A stretch of 64,000 nt of DNA, taken from Georgenia ruanii (GTDB taxonomy: Bacteria > Actinomycetota > Actinomycetes > Actinomycetales > Actinomycetaceae). The stretch covers positions 106,340 to 170,339 of the forward strand of contig NZ_VUKE01000010.1 of assembly GCF_009193175.1 (NCBI RefSeq), in the 5' to 3' direction. The translations under genes and the position numbers were made by a program. The notes beneath the pieces are model-generated. The model saw only the letters and a list, made by a program, of their open reading frames with translations. It was not told where the DNA came from and ran no database searches. Positions 30,651 to 39,873 of the stretch are shown in pieces. Numbering within the stretch: the stretch's first letter is position 1; each line of letters begins with the position of its first letter.

Positions 30651-31118
30651 ATGAACGCGACCCCCGAGACGAGCGCCCAGCCGGAGGCGGCCACCAGCGT
30701 GGTCATCGAGCAGTCCTACCCGCACGCGCCCGCGGTGGTCTGGCAGGCCCTGACCACCCCGGAGCTCATGGCGCGCTGGCTCATGACGTCGCAGGGGTTC
30801 GCCCCCGAGGTGGGGCGTCGCTTCACCATGCAGGGACGTCCCATGGAGGCCGCCCGGTTCTCCGGCGTCGTCGCCTCCACGGTGCTGGAGGTCACGGCGC
30901 CGCACCGGCTGAGCCTGAGCTGGGACGACGCCCATGCCGACCGGCCCACCGGATGGGTGGTCACCTGGGAGCTGCGGGCCGAGGGGGACGGCACCCGGCT
31001 GCTCCTCACCCACAGCGGCTTCGACCCCGACGACGCCACCCAGCAGGTGGCCCGTCGCATCATGTCCGGCGGCTGGGCGCACATCCTGGGTGCGCTCGGC
31101 CGGGTGCTGGGCGGCTGA
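30651..31118 (+). CDS. SRPBCC / AHSA1-domain protein
   Basis: 155 residues with the START-like SRPBCC fold: VVIEQSYPHAPAVVWQALTTPELMARWL, then HRLSLSWDDAH and GTRLLLTHSGF. Such proteins bind hydrophobic small molecules or act like Aha1 co-chaperones; the ligand is unknown. I chose the ATG at 30651 after AAAGGACGAGG. An in-frame ATG at 30597 would add 18 residues without a ribosome site. The gene converges on the DHA2 efflux gene with a 33-bp gap. Family members of this type are often paired with ArsR regulators, but none is present here. Confidence 0.85.
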   Translation: MNATPETSAQPEAATSVVIEQSYPHAPAVVWQALTTPELMARWLMTSQGFAPEVGRRFTMQGRPMEAARFSGVVASTVLEVTAPHRLSLSWDDAHADRPTGWVVTWELRAEGDGTRLLLTHSGFDPDDATQQVARRIMSGGWAHILGALGRVLGG

Positions 31119-31151
31119 CCCGCCCCGCCCCGCGACAGGCACGGGGCCCGC

Positions 31152-32624
31152 TCAGGCCGCCGGTGGCACCCCCGCCCGCCGGTGCCGGGCGCGCCGGACG
31201 GCGTCGGCGAGCGCGAGCACGAGCGCGATCGCGAACAGCCCGAGGGTGAAGCGCAGCCCGACGGTCAGCGCCGGCCCGTACCCGTGCGCCCGCGCGCCGG
31301 GCCCGCCGTCGTCGGCGAGCGCGGCGAAGAACACCGAGCTGACGATGGCGATGCCGACGGCGGCGCCGATGCGTTGCGCCGTCTGCAGCACCCCGCCGGC
31401 CGTCCCGCCCATCCGCACCGGCACGTCCTGCAGCGTCAGCGTCTGGTTCGGGGAGATGACGGCACCGTTGCCCAGCCCGGCCAGGGCCAGCCAGGCACCC
31501 ATGGCCAGCGCGGCGCGGGTCCCGTCGAGGCTGCCGACCACGACGTCGACGGCGACCACGCCGGCGGACATCACCACGATGCCCACCACGATGGTCCACC
31601 GCTGGAAGTGCTGCACGAGGCGCCCGCTCACCGCCGCCGAGGCGCCGCTGACGAGCGCGAACGGCGTCTGGACCAGGCCGGCCTGCAGCGGCGTGAGCCC
31701 CAGCCCGAGCTGGAGGTAGAGGGTGCCCACCAGGAAGATCCCGGTGAACCCGGCGAAGTAGGCGGTGCCCACGGCGGAGCCGAAGGTGAAGCTGCGGTCC
31801 CGGGTCAGCTCGGCGGCGAGGACCGGGCTGCGCCCGGCGCGCTCGGTGCGCCGCTCCCACCACCAGAACACCGCGAGGAGGACGACGGCGACGCCCAGCA
31901 GCCACCACGGCGTGCCGCCCGCCCGCCGCCCCGCGAGGGAGATGAACGGCAGCATCACGCACAGCACGCTGGCGGCGACGAGCACCAGGCCGACGACGTC
32001 GATGTCGAGCCGGGCGCGCGCCGCCCTCGTGCCCGCGGGGCGGGGCAGGTGGCGCAGCCCGAGCACGATGAGCGCCGCCCCGATGGGCACGTTGACGAGG
32101 AAGACCGACCGCCACCCCTCGGCCTCGCCGAAGATCGCCAGCAGCCCGCCACCGAGCAGGGGCCCGGTGGCGGTGGACACCCCGATGGTCGCGCCGAACA
32201 GCCCGAAGGCCCGGGCCCGCTCCCGCCCGGTGAACAGCTGCTGGATGAAACCGCTGACCTGGGGGTTGAGGACACCGGCGCTGAGGCCCTGCACGAGCCG
32301 GGTGAGCGCGAGCATCTCGGGGGTGACGGCCAGGCCGCAGGCGGCGGAGGCGACGACGAACGCGCCGAGGCCGAACACGAAGACGCTGCGCCGGCCCAGC
32401 ACGTCGCCGATCCGCCCGGCCGGCACCAGGGTGAGGCCGAAGGCGAGGGTGTAGCCGGCCACGATCCACTGCAGGTCGCTCGCGCTCGCCGCCAGCGAGC
32501 GCTCCACCGAGGGCAGGGCCACGTTGACGATCGAGACGTCCAGCAGCGTCACGAACCCGGCGCCGAGGCAGACCGCGAAGGCCCGCCACCGGGCCCGCTC
32601 GGCGGCCACGTCGGTGTTCGGCAC
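31152..32624 (-). CDS. DHA2-family MFS drug:H+ antiporter
   Basis: 490 residues with about fourteen membrane helices. Motif A is GRIGDVLGRRSVF, and the D1 motif LDVSIVNVALPSVERSL in helix 1 is typical of EmrB/QacA antiporters. Motif C appears as GPLLGGGL. It should export hydrophobic or cationic drugs using the proton gradient. The GTG at 32622-32624 follows GAGGG; a GTG 33 bases further upstream is an alternative. The gene stands alone and is divergent from the 5'-nucleotidase gene, with about 290 bp between. No regulator is adjacent. Confidence 0.85.
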   Translation of the reverse strand: MPNTDVAAERARWRAFAVCLGAGFVTLLDVSIVNVALPSVERSLAASASDLQWIVAGYTLAFGLTLVPAGRIGDVLGRRSVFVFGLGAFVVASAACGLAVTPEMLALTRLVQGLSAGVLNPQVSGFIQQLFTGRERARAFGLFGATIGVSTATGPLLGGGLLAIFGEAEGWRSVFLVNVPIGAALIVLGLRHLPRPAGTRAARARLDIDVVGLVLVAASVLCVMLPFISLAGRRAGGTPWWLLGVAVVLLAVFWWWERRTERAGRSPVLAAELTRDRSFTFGSAVGTAYFAGFTGIFLVGTLYLQLGLGLTPLQAGLVQTPFALVSGASAAVSGRLVQHFQRWTIVVGIVVMSAGVVAVDVVVGSLDGTRAALAMGAWLALAGLGNGAVISPNQTLTLQDVPVRMGGTAGGVLQTAQRIGAAVGIAIVSSVFFAALADDGGPGARAHGYGPALTVGLRFTLGLFAIALVLALADAVRRARHRRAGVPPAA

Positions 32625-32914
32625 GCGGCCGCCCTCGCGGCCGGGGAACGAGGTCACCGCACTGGTGTAACAGCCAGCGGGGACGCACGAGAACCGGAGG
32701 CAGGGCGCCCGCTGCGGCCGGAGGCCGACGCGACGAGCGGGGCGGAGGCCGACGGCGGGGATCGCCGCGAGGGTGCGCACCACGCGACCGCCGAGTAGCA
32801 ACACCGGCCAAGGCCGGTACCCCGGACGCTTCCTGCTTCCGGCACCCGTCCTGAATCCCTCCCGTGTGTCGGTGGTTGCCGCTACGGTCTGGCGCACCCG
32901 AGCGAAGGAGCGAC

Positions 32915-34657
32915 ATGTCCAGACAACGAGGTCCGCGCACGAGACGGACGGTGGCGGCGACGGCGGGGCTCACCCTCGCCTCCGTCGCGCTGGTCGCCGG
33001 CGGGGCCGCCGCGGCACCGGCGAACGACAAGCCCCGCCCCGGCGACGTCGAGATCCAGCTGCTGGCCTTCAACGACTATCACGGCCACCTCGAGGCCAGC
33101 ACCCCCGGGACCATCGGCACCACGCAGGCCGGCGGCGCCGAGTACCTGGCCACCCATCTCGAGCGGCTGCGGCAGGGGCACCGCAACTCGGTGACCGTGG
33201 CGGCCGGGGACCTCATCGGCGGGTCGCCGTTCCTGTCCGGGCTGTTCCACGACGAGCCCTCGGTGGAGTCGCTCAACGCCCTTGGCCTGGACGTGTCGGG
33301 CGTCGGCAACCACGAGTTCGACGAGGGAGTCACCGAGCTGCTGCGCATGCAGAACGGCGGCTGCCACCCGGTGGACGGCTGCTACTTCCCCGGCGCCCCC
33401 TACGCGGGTGCCGACTTCCAGTGGCTCGCGGCCAACGTCCGCAACGAGCAGACCGGGAAGACGCCGCTCCCGCCCTACTGGGTGCAGAAGTTCCAGGGCG
33501 CCAACGTCGGCTTCATCGGCATGACCCTCGAGGGCACCGACGCCCTCGTGGCCCAGTCCGGCATCCAGGGCTGGAAGTTCCGCGACGAGGTGGAGACCGC
33601 CAACGCGCTGGTGCCCGAGCTGAAGAAGCAGGGCGTCGAGGCGATCGTCGTGCTCCTGCACGAAGGCGGCGCGCAGACCGGCAGCTACGACCAGTGCGAC
33701 GGCATCTCCGGGCCCGTGGTGGACATCGCGAAGAACCTCGACCCCGCGATCGACGTCCTGCTCACCGGACACACCCACCAGGCCTACAACTGCACCATCC
33801 CGGACCCGGCCGGCGTCCCGCGCCGCGTCACCTCCGCCGCCTCCTTCGGCCGCATCGTCTCCGAGATCAACCTGACCATCAGCCGCACCACCGGCGACGT
33901 GCGCCGTGACAGCGTCACCGCCGTCAACCACGTCGTCAGCCAGGACGTGCCGCGCTCCGCCGCGCAGACCCGGATCATCGACAAGTGGAAGGGCCTCGCC
34001 GACACGGTGGGCAACTCCGAGGTGGGCCGGATCACCGCCGACATCAAGCGCCGGTACGAGGCCGGCGGGTCGGACGACCGCGGCGCCGAGTCCGACCTCG
34101 GCAACATGATCGCCGACTCGCAGCTGTGGGCCACCCAGGCCAACGGCGCCCAGATCGCCCTCATGAACCCCGGCGGCCTGCGGGCCGACCTGCTCTACGC
34201 GCGCTCGGGCGCCGAGACGACCGACGGCGTGGTGACCTACGCCGAGGCATTCAACGTCCAGCCGTTCGGCAACCTGCTGAGCACCGTCCCGATGACGGGG
34301 GACCAGCTCCACCGGGTCCTGCTCCAGCAGTGCCAGCCGCGTTACCTGCACCTGGGGGTGTCGGCCGGCCTCACCTACGACGTCACCCGGCAGCTGAACG
34401 GGCGCGTGTGCACCCCGAACAGCATCGAGGTGACGAACATGCGCCTCAACGGGGTGCCGATCGACCCGGCCGCGACCTACATGGTGACGGTCAACAACTT
34501 CCTCGTCGACGGCGGCGACGGCTTCACGGTCTTCCGCGAGGTCGACCCGGCGCTGCGCGTGGGGGCGGGCATCGACCTCGACGCCCTCAACGCGTACCTG
34601 CGCACTCGGGGCCCGATCGCCCCGCCCGGCACCGACCGGGTCAACGAGCTGGGGTAG
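32915..34657 (+). CDS. secreted 5'-nucleotidase / UshA-like metallophosphoesterase
   Basis: 580 residues. A Sec signal peptide is visible (RRTVAATAGLTLASVALVAGGAAAAPA). The calcineurin-like domain follows, with FNDYHGHLE, AGDLIGGSPF, GNHEFDEG and LTGHTHQAYN holding the two metal ions. A C-terminal 5'-nucleotidase domain contains NPGGLRADL, YAEAFNVQPFGN and DGGDGFTVF. It hydrolyses nucleotides outside the cell to nucleosides and phosphate. The ATG at 32915 follows AAGGAG. No LPXTG or anchor is visible, so it is probably released. It precedes a 12-bp terminator stem. Confidence 0.92.
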   Translation: MSRQRGPRTRRTVAATAGLTLASVALVAGGAAAAPANDKPRPGDVEIQLLAFNDYHGHLEASTPGTIGTTQAGGAEYLATHLERLRQGHRNSVTVAAGDLIGGSPFLSGLFHDEPSVESLNALGLDVSGVGNHEFDEGVTELLRMQNGGCHPVDGCYFPGAPYAGADFQWLAANVRNEQTGKTPLPPYWVQKFQGANVGFIGMTLEGTDALVAQSGIQGWKFRDEVETANALVPELKKQGVEAIVVLLHEGGAQTGSYDQCDGISGPVVDIAKNLDPAIDVLLTGHTHQAYNCTIPDPAGVPRRVTSAASFGRIVSEINLTISRTTGDVRRDSVTAVNHVVSQDVPRSAAQTRIIDKWKGLADTVGNSEVGRITADIKRRYEAGGSDDRGAESDLGNMIADSQLWATQANGAQIALMNPGGLRADLLYARSGAETTDGVVTYAEAFNVQPFGNLLSTVPMTGDQLHRVLLQQCQPRYLHLGVSAGLTYDVTRQLNGRVCTPNSIEVTNMRLNGVPIDPAATYMVTVNNFLVDGGDGFTVFREVDPALRVGAGIDLDALNAYLRTRGPIAPPGTDRVNELG

Positions 34658-34686
34658 CACCACCCCCGCCGGGGGACCGCCCGCCA

Positions 34687-34720
34687 CCCGGTGGGGCCGG
34701 GCCGGGATGGCCCCACCGGG
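34687..34720 (+). terminator. terminator hairpin after the 5'-nucleotidase gene
   Basis: A perfect 12-bp stem (CCCGGTGGGGCC, 34687-34698; complement 34709-34720) with a 10-base loop, about 30 bp after the stop. No T-run. Confidence 0.7.
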
Positions 34721-34765
34721 CCGGGCCGGGGGACGCTCCGGCCCGGCCCCGCCCGCGGTGCGGGA

Positions 34766-34771
34766 TACCGT
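34766..34771 (+). promoter_or_regulatory. -10 element of a leaderless gene
   Basis: TACCGT (TANNNT form) is followed by six bases and then the GTG start of the sterol-carrier-like gene. No ribosome site lies between, so transcription probably begins at or very near the start codon. Confidence 0.5.
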
Positions 34772-34777
34772 GGGGGC

Positions 34778-35182
34778 GTGCCCCCACGCCGCCGCATCGA
34801 TCCCTCCGACGGGCTGGCCGCCCTGGGCCGCTGGGCCGCCGGTCGAGAGGACGACGGCGCCGACGGCGACCTGCCCGCCGCCGTCGTGCGTACCGCCGTC
34901 CGCTTCACCCTCGAGGAGCTCGCGGTGAGCTCCCCGGGCAACAGCGTCGAGGTGCGCGTGCCGCCTGCCGGGGCCGTGCAGGCCATCGCCGGTCCCCGCC
35001 ACACCCGCGGGACCCCGCCCAACGTCATCGAGACCGATCAGGAGACCTGGCTGGCGCTCGCCACCGGCATGCTCAGCTGGGAGGACGCCGTGATGGCCGG
35101 GCGCGTGCACGCCTCGGGCATCCGCGCCGACCTCAGCTCGGTTCTCCCGCTCGTGCGCCGCCCAGGTAGGTTCGCCCGGTGA
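34778..35182 (+). CDS. sterol-carrier-like family protein
   Basis: 134 residues: [16 protein letters not shown], then [23 protein letters not shown] and [19 protein letters not shown]. This matches a small actinobacterial SCP2-like family commonly found near purine synthesis genes. The SCP2 fold binds hydrophobic ligands; the native one is unknown. The GTG at 34778 has a -10 six bases before it and no ribosome site, suggesting a leaderless mRNA. The stop overlaps the next gene's GTG in a GTGA, so the pair is coupled. Function not established. Confidence 0.75.
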   Translation: MPPRRRIDPSDGLAALGRWAAGREDDGADGDLPAAVVRTAVRFTLEELAVSSPGNSVEVRVPPAGAVQAIAGPRHTRGTPPNVIETDQETWLALATGMLSWEDAVMAGRVHASGIRADLSSVLPLVRRPGRFAR

Positions 35183-35862
35183 CCAGCTCCACCCCCGACC
35201 CCCGCCGCGACCGCGACGACGTGCCCGAGGTGCCCGCCCAGCCGCCGGCCGCCGAGCCTGCCCCGCCGTCTGCCGGCGCGCCTGCCGCTGCGCCGTCGGC
35301 GGCTGCCGCTGCCGCCGAGCCGCCGGCCGCCGCGCCTGGAGCCGAGCCTTCGGCCGCCGAGCCTGCCGGCACCGAGGCCGCCGGCACCGAGCCAGCCGCG
35401 GAACCCGAGTACCGCGTCGCCGATCTTGTCGACCCGGCCACGGTCCGCCGCGCGCCGCGCTTCGGCCGCTTCGTGGTGGCCGGGATCGTCGTCGGCGCGA
35501 TCGTCTCGCTCGGCCTCGCCGTCCTCTCCCCGCCGGACCACCTCGCCCGCACGGACCTCTTCTGGCTGCTCTTCCTGGCCCTCGGCGCGGCCGGCGCCCT
35601 GGCCGGCCTGGGCGTCGCCGTCTACCTCGACCGGCGCTCCTGGGAGCAGCGCGCGACCCGGACGGCCGCGCGGCCGGCAGCAGGGGAGCCGGCCCCGGGG
35701 GAGCCAGCACCGGGCGGGACGGCACCGGGCGGGACAGCGCCGGGCGCGCCGACGCCGGGCGCACCCGCACCGGGTGGGGAAGCGGACGACGGCGGCGCGA
35801 CCGAGGGGGGCACGCCGGGCCAGCCCGGCCCGCCGGACGCGGGTCGGCCGCCCCGGTCCTAG
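35179..35862 (+). CDS. small two-helix membrane protein with Ala/Pro-rich tails
   Basis: 227 residues. A ~75-residue Ala/Pro/Glu-rich N-terminus leads to the conserved core [20 protein letters not shown] and two membrane helices ([19 protein letters not shown] and [21 protein letters not shown]). The C-terminal ~75 residues are degenerate Pro/Gly/Ala repeats (GEPAPG, GGTAPG). I do not recognise a function. It is coupled to the sterol-carrier-like gene through a GTGA overlap and is followed nine bases later by the RNB nuclease gene. The tails are probably disordered; only the core is likely to be conserved. Confidence 0.7.
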   Translation: MTSSTPDPRRDRDDVPEVPAQPPAAEPAPPSAGAPAAAPSAAAAAAEPPAAAPGAEPSAAEPAGTEAAGTEPAAEPEYRVADLVDPATVRRAPRFGRFVVAGIVVGAIVSLGLAVLSPPDHLARTDLFWLLFLALGAAGALAGLGVAVYLDRRSWEQRATRTAARPAAGEPAPGEPAPGGTAPGGTAPGAPTPGAPAPGGEADDGGATEGGTPGQPGPPDAGRPPRS

Positions 35863-35871
35863 GGTGCCGAC

Positions 35872-37344
35872 GTGCCCTGCCGCCAGCTGCGCCTGCCCGC
35901 CGCCACGCCCGCCGAGGTCCGCCAGGCCCTGACCGGCCTGCGCGAGGAGCTCGGCATCGCGCCCGAGTTCCCCGCCGATGTCCTCGCCGAGGCCGAGCGG
36001 GCGGTCGCGGACGCGGAGCCGCTTGCGGCCGACGCCACCGACATCCCTTTCGTCACCATCGACCCGCCCGGCTCGAGGGACCTCGACCAGGCCGTCCACA
36101 TCGCCCCCGACGGCGACGGCTTCCTGGTCCGGTACGCCATCGCCTCCCTCGCCACGTTCATCACCCCGGGCGGCGCGCTCGACCGCGCCGCGCACGCGCG
36201 CGGCGTCACCGTCTACGGTCCCGCCGGTTCCTACCCGCTGCACCCGCCTGTCCTGAGCGCCGACGCCGCCAGCCTGATCGAGGGCCAGGAGCGCCCGGCG
36301 TGCGTGTGGTCCCTGCAGGTGGGCCCGGACGGCGCGCTGCGCGGCGCCGACGTCGTCCGCGCCCGGGTCCGCTCCCGCGCCCGGCTGACCTACGCGCAGG
36401 TCCAGGCCGCCGCCGACGGCGGGCCCGCCCTGCCGGCGGCCGCGCCCGCCGAGCTGCCCGCCCTGCTGAGCACCGTGGGCCGGCTGCGTCAGGAGTGCGA
36501 GCGCGCCCGGGGCGGCGTCTCCCTGGACATCCCCGAGCAGGAGGCGGTGCGGCGCGACCACGGCTACGTGCTGCGCTTCCGGTCCGCGCTGCCGGCGGAG
36601 GGGTGGAACGCCCAGATCTCCCTCATGACCGGCATCGCCGCCGCCCGCATGATGCGGGCGGCCGGGGTGGGCATCCTGCGCACGCTGCCGGCCGCCGACC
36701 CCCGCGACGTGGCCCGGCTGCGACGCACCGCCCGCGCCCTGGAGATCCCCTGGCCCGCCGGGACCTCCTACGCCGAGCTGCTGCGGCACCTCGACTCCGC
36801 GGTGCCCGCGCACGCCGCGTTCCTCAGCGAGGCCACCACCCTCTTCCGCGGCGCCGGCTACCTCGCCTTCGGCGCCCCCGACACCGTCCCGGCCGGTGAC
36901 GTCGCGGTGGGCGAGGCCCGCCACGCCGCCATCGGTGCGGAGTACGCGCACGTGACCGCGCCGCTGCGCCGGCTCGTGGACCGCTACGGCCTCGAGGTGT
37001 GCCTGGCGCACTGCGCCGGGACGCCCGTGCCCGGCTGGGTCCGCGATGCCCTGCCCGCCCTCGCGGGCACCATGGCGAGCACCACCCGACGGGCGAACGC
37101 CTTCGAGCGCGGGGCCCTGGACGCCGTCGAGGCGCTGGTCCTGGCGGGGCGGGTGGGGGAGCGGTTCGCCGGCGTCGTCGTCGACCTCGACGGCGAGCGC
37201 ACCGGCCGGGGCACCGTGGTGCTGCGCGAGCCCGCCGTGCGCGCCCGCGTCGACGGCGAGCCCCTGCCGCTGGGCGAACCGGTCGCGGCGCGGCTTGCCG
37301 AGGCCGACGTCGCCGCCCGGCGGGTGCGCTTCACCCTGCCCTGA
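35872..37344 (+). CDS. RNB-domain ribonuclease (RNase II/R-like)
   Basis: 490 residues. The catalytic RNB block VTIDPPGSRDLDQAVHI at 61-77 has the magnesium-binding Asp64, Asp70 and Asp72. RDHGYVLRF, SLMTGIAAARMM and YAHVTAPLRRLVDRYG follow in the right order. It should degrade RNA 3'-to-5' to nucleotides. It is shorter than RNase R (~800) because the N-terminal cold-shock domains and most of the C-terminal S1 domain are missing; only about 60 residues follow the core. The GTG at 35872 is nine bases after the previous stop, so it belongs to the same transcript. Confidence 0.9.
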   Translation: MPCRQLRLPAATPAEVRQALTGLREELGIAPEFPADVLAEAERAVADAEPLAADATDIPFVTIDPPGSRDLDQAVHIAPDGDGFLVRYAIASLATFITPGGALDRAAHARGVTVYGPAGSYPLHPPVLSADAASLIEGQERPACVWSLQVGPDGALRGADVVRARVRSRARLTYAQVQAAADGGPALPAAAPAELPALLSTVGRLRQECERARGGVSLDIPEQEAVRRDHGYVLRFRSALPAEGWNAQISLMTGIAAARMMRAAGVGILRTLPAADPRDVARLRRTARALEIPWPAGTSYAELLRHLDSAVPAHAAFLSEATTLFRGAGYLAFGAPDTVPAGDVAVGEARHAAIGAEYAHVTAPLRRLVDRYGLEVCLAHCAGTPVPGWVRDALPALAGTMASTTRRANAFERGALDAVEALVLAGRVGERFAGVVVDLDGERTGRGTVVLREPAVRARVDGEPLPLGEPVAARLAEADVAARRVRFTLP

Positions 37345-37396
37345 CCGGGACCGCCCACGGCGGGCGGCGGGCGGCGGGCGGCGCCACACTGGCGCC

Positions 37397-37921
37397 GTGC
37401 AGGGCTGCGGCGCGGCAGGACCCGCGGACGGCGCGACCCGTCCGGGCCCGGGCGTCGCGCGGTCCCGGCGGTCCCGCACGGCGGGCCTGGTTGCCGCTGT
37501 CGTCGCACTCGCCGGCCTGCTCGCCGGGTGCGCCAACCCCGGCGGCCTGACCGGGAACCTCGCCCAGGCGGCCTCGCAGGCGTCCTCCTCCGCCGCCAGC
37601 TCCGCCCTCGGCCTGCAGCTGTACCTCGACGGCCGCACGACGGCCACCCACGCCGACATCACCCTCATCGACATGGCCCGCCAGGTCTCGACGGCGCAGG
37701 ACGCCGCCAGCCAGCAGGTGGTCACCGGCGCGGACGAGCTCAGGCTGCGCGACGACGTCACGAGCGCCATCACCGCGGTGGGAGACCAGATCGACCAGGC
37801 CCGGGCCCTGGTGGCCGGCGCGGCGCCCGCCCAGCAGGGACCGGCGCTCGTCGCCGACCTGCGGGCTCGCGCGAGCGCGCTGTCGGACACCTCCGACCGT
37901 CTCAAGGAGGCGGCCGGATGA
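37397..37921 (+). CDS. putative lipoprotein upstream of the NRAMP-like transporter
   Basis: 174 residues. An N-terminal helix LVAAVVALAGLLAGC ends in a lipobox (LAGC), so the mature protein is probably a membrane-anchored lipoprotein. The remainder is mostly helical (NLAQAASQASSSAASS, then RQVSTAQDAASQQVV and VGDQIDQARALV) with no recognised domain. The first 40 residues before the membrane helix are Arg-rich and unusually long. The GTG at 37397 has no ribosome site, so a leaderless transcript is possible. The stop overlaps the ATG of the transporter gene in ATGA, so the two are coupled. Confidence 0.65.
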   Translation: MQGCGAAGPADGATRPGPGVARSRRSRTAGLVAAVVALAGLLAGCANPGGLTGNLAQAASQASSSAASSALGLQLYLDGRTTATHADITLIDMARQVSTAQDAASQQVVTGADELRLRDDVTSAITAVGDQIDQARALVAGAAPAQQGPALVADLRARASALSDTSDRLKEAAG

Positions 37922-39147
37922 ACCGACTCCTCGGCCTCGCCCTCGGCATCCTCACCGCGATCGGCGGCTTCGTCGATGTCGGTGACCTGGTGACCAGCGC
38001 CGTCGTCGGCTCGCGGTTCGGCCTGTCACTGCTGTGGGTGATCGCCCTCGGCGTGGTCGGCATCATCGTCTTCGCCGAGATGGCCGGACGGGTGGCCGCC
38101 GTCAGCGGCCGCGCCGCCTTCGAGATCATCCGCGAACGGCTCAGCCCCCGTATGGCCCTGGGCAACCTCGTCGCCTCGTTCCTCATCAACCTCCTCACGC
38201 TCACCGCAGAGGTGGGGGGCATCGCGCTCTCCCTGCAGCTGGCCAGCGACGTCCACCCCCGGCTGCTGATCCCCGTGGCGGCCCTCGCGGTCTGGCTCGT
38301 GGTCTGGCGGGTGAAGTTCCGCGTCCTCGAGAACGTCACCGGCCTCCTCGGGCTCGCCCTCGCCGTCTTCGCCGTGACGATCGTCCTGCTCAAGCCCCAC
38401 TGGGCGGACCTGGCGGCGGGCGCGCTCCGGCCCTCGGTGCCCGCCAGCGAGCCGGTGCCGACCTACTGGTACTACGCCATCGCCCTCTTCGGGTCCGCGA
38501 TGACGCCCTACGAGGTCTTCTTCTTCTCCTCGGGCGCGGTGGAGGAGCGGTGGTCCGTCAGGGACCTGGGTCAGGCGCGGCTCAACGTCTTCGTCGGCTT
38601 TCCCCTCGGCGGGTTGCTTTCGGGGGCCATCGCCGTCTGCGCGGCCATCGTCCTGCTGCCCCGCGGCATCCAGGTGACCTCCCTGTCCGAGGTGGTCGCC
38701 CCGGTGGCCCTCGCCGGCGGCAAGCTCGCGCTCGCCGTCGCCATCCTCGGGATGGTCGCCGCCACCTTCGGCGCCGCGCTCGAGACCGCCCTGTCCGGCG
38801 GGTACACCATCGCCCAGTTCTTCGGCTGGTCCTGGGGCAAGTTCCGCCGTCCCACCGAGGCCGCCCGCTTCCACCTGCTCGTCATCGTCACGCTGCTCGT
38901 CGCCGTGGCGGTGCTCATGACCGGGGTCGACCCCGTCAAGGTCACGGAGTACTCCGTGGTGTTCTCCGCCATCGCCCTGCCGCTGACCTACCTGCCCATC
39001 CTCATCATCGCCAACGACCCCCAGTACATGGGCGAGCACGTCAACAGCCGGGTCACCAACGCCCTCGGGCTGGCGTTCCTCGTCCTGATCGTGCTGGCCT
39101 CGGTCGCCGCCATCCCGCTCATGGTCGTCACGGGGGCCGGCGCGTGA
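37918..39147 (+). CDS. NRAMP-family membrane transporter, noncanonical motifs
   Basis: 409 residues with eleven predicted membrane helices and the overall NRAMP layout. The metal-binding motif of helix 1, DPGN in classical members, reads DVGD here (IGGFVDVGDLVTS). The helix-6 MPH motif reads MTP (GSAMTPYEVFFFSSG). Both ligand sets are changed, so Mn2+/Fe2+ transport cannot be assumed; NRMT-like Mg2+ transporters are another altered branch of the family. It is coupled by ATGA to the preceding lipoprotein gene and by GTGA to the first PRC-domain gene. Confidence 0.8.
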   Translation: MNRLLGLALGILTAIGGFVDVGDLVTSAVVGSRFGLSLLWVIALGVVGIIVFAEMAGRVAAVSGRAAFEIIRERLSPRMALGNLVASFLINLLTLTAEVGGIALSLQLASDVHPRLLIPVAALAVWLVVWRVKFRVLENVTGLLGLALAVFAVTIVLLKPHWADLAAGALRPSVPASEPVPTYWYYAIALFGSAMTPYEVFFFSSGAVEERWSVRDLGQARLNVFVGFPLGGLLSGAIAVCAAIVLLPRGIQVTSLSEVVAPVALAGGKLALAVAILGMVAATFGAALETALSGGYTIAQFFGWSWGKFRRPTEAARFHLLVIVTLLVAVAVLMTGVDPVKVTEYSVVFSAIALPLTYLPILIIANDPQYMGEHVNSRVTNALGLAFLVLIVLASVAAIPLMVVTGAGA

Positions 39148-39557
39148 GCCGGCGGCGCCGCCGCGCCGAGCGGCTGCCCGCCCCGCCCCGCCCGGCGGGC
39201 CGGGTCCTCGACGCCCGCCTGCACCTGCTGGACCGGCAGGTCCTCGACGTCGACGACGTGCCCGTGGCCACGGTCGACGACGTCGAGGTCGAGGGCGTCG
39301 AGCGCACCCGGGAGAAGGAGCGCGAGCTTCCGCACATCACCGCGCTGCTCACCGGCGCCGTGCTGGGCACCCGCATCTTCGGCGGCCGGCCGCCACGGCA
39401 CCTGTGGATCCGGCTGCCCTGGTCGGACGTCAGCGATGTCGACGTCGTCGTCTCGCTCGGCGTGCCCGGCGAGGGCCTCGAGGCGACGTGGCAGGAGCGG
39501 TGGGTACGCGACCAGATCATCCGCCGGATCCCCGGGGGCCGCCATGCTCCTGACTGA
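39144..39557 (+). CDS. PRC-barrel-like protein 1
   Basis: 137 residues. The conserved core LHLLDRQVLDVDDVPVATVDDVEVEG is a PRC-barrel strand pattern, followed by a helical part and IRLPWSDVSDVDVVVSLG. The N-terminus (SRRRRRAERLPAPPRPAGR) is strongly basic. The GTG start overlaps the transporter stop (GTGA), and the gene overlaps the next one by 14 bases. The pair of PRC-type proteins may form the cytoplasmic part of a complex with the transporter, but function is unknown. Confidence 0.65.
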   Translation: MSRRRRRAERLPAPPRPAGRVLDARLHLLDRQVLDVDDVPVATVDDVEVEGVERTREKERELPHITALLTGAVLGTRIFGGRPPRHLWIRLPWSDVSDVDVVVSLGVPGEGLEATWQERWVRDQIIRRIPGGRHAPD

Positions 39558-39873
39558 CCTGCTCGAGCTGCCGGTGCTGGCCACGACAGGCAAGCGGATC
39601 GGCTATGTCAACGACGTCCGCTTCGTCCTCGACGGCCCCCCGGACGGGGTGCTCGCCCGGCCCCGGCTGTACGGCCTGGTCGTCGGCCCCCGGCGCCGCG
39701 GCTCCTTCCTCGGGTACGAGCGGCGGGACGTGGCCGCCCCGGCACTGATCAACAGGTTCCTCACCTGGCGGCACGCCGGCAGCGTCCTGGTGCTGTGGCC
39801 CGACGTCCGCCTGGTCGAGCCCGACGCCGTCCACCTGGCCGCCGGGTACCACTCCTACGACCCGGTGCTATGA
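39544..39873 (+). CDS. PRC-barrel-like protein 2
   Basis: 109 residues: MLLTDLLELPVLATTGKRIGYVNDVRF, then RLYGLVVGPRRRGSFLGYER. The G-x-x-I-G-x-V-x-D-V-R-F pattern is that of PRC-barrel domains, which bind RNA or partner proteins in other systems. It overlaps the preceding PRC gene by 14 bases and shares an ATGA with the aquaporin gene, so all of these genes are on one transcript. Specific function unknown. Confidence 0.7.
   Translation: MLLTDLLELPVLATTGKRIGYVNDVRFVLDGPPDGVLARPRLYGLVVGPRRRGSFLGYERRDVAAPALINRFLTWRHAGSVLVLWPDVRLVEPDAVHLAAGYHSYDPVL

Noticed and set aside
35622..35813. Pro/Gly-rich frame opposite the small membrane protein
   Set aside because: It is the antisense reading of the repetitive tail of the membrane protein gene.
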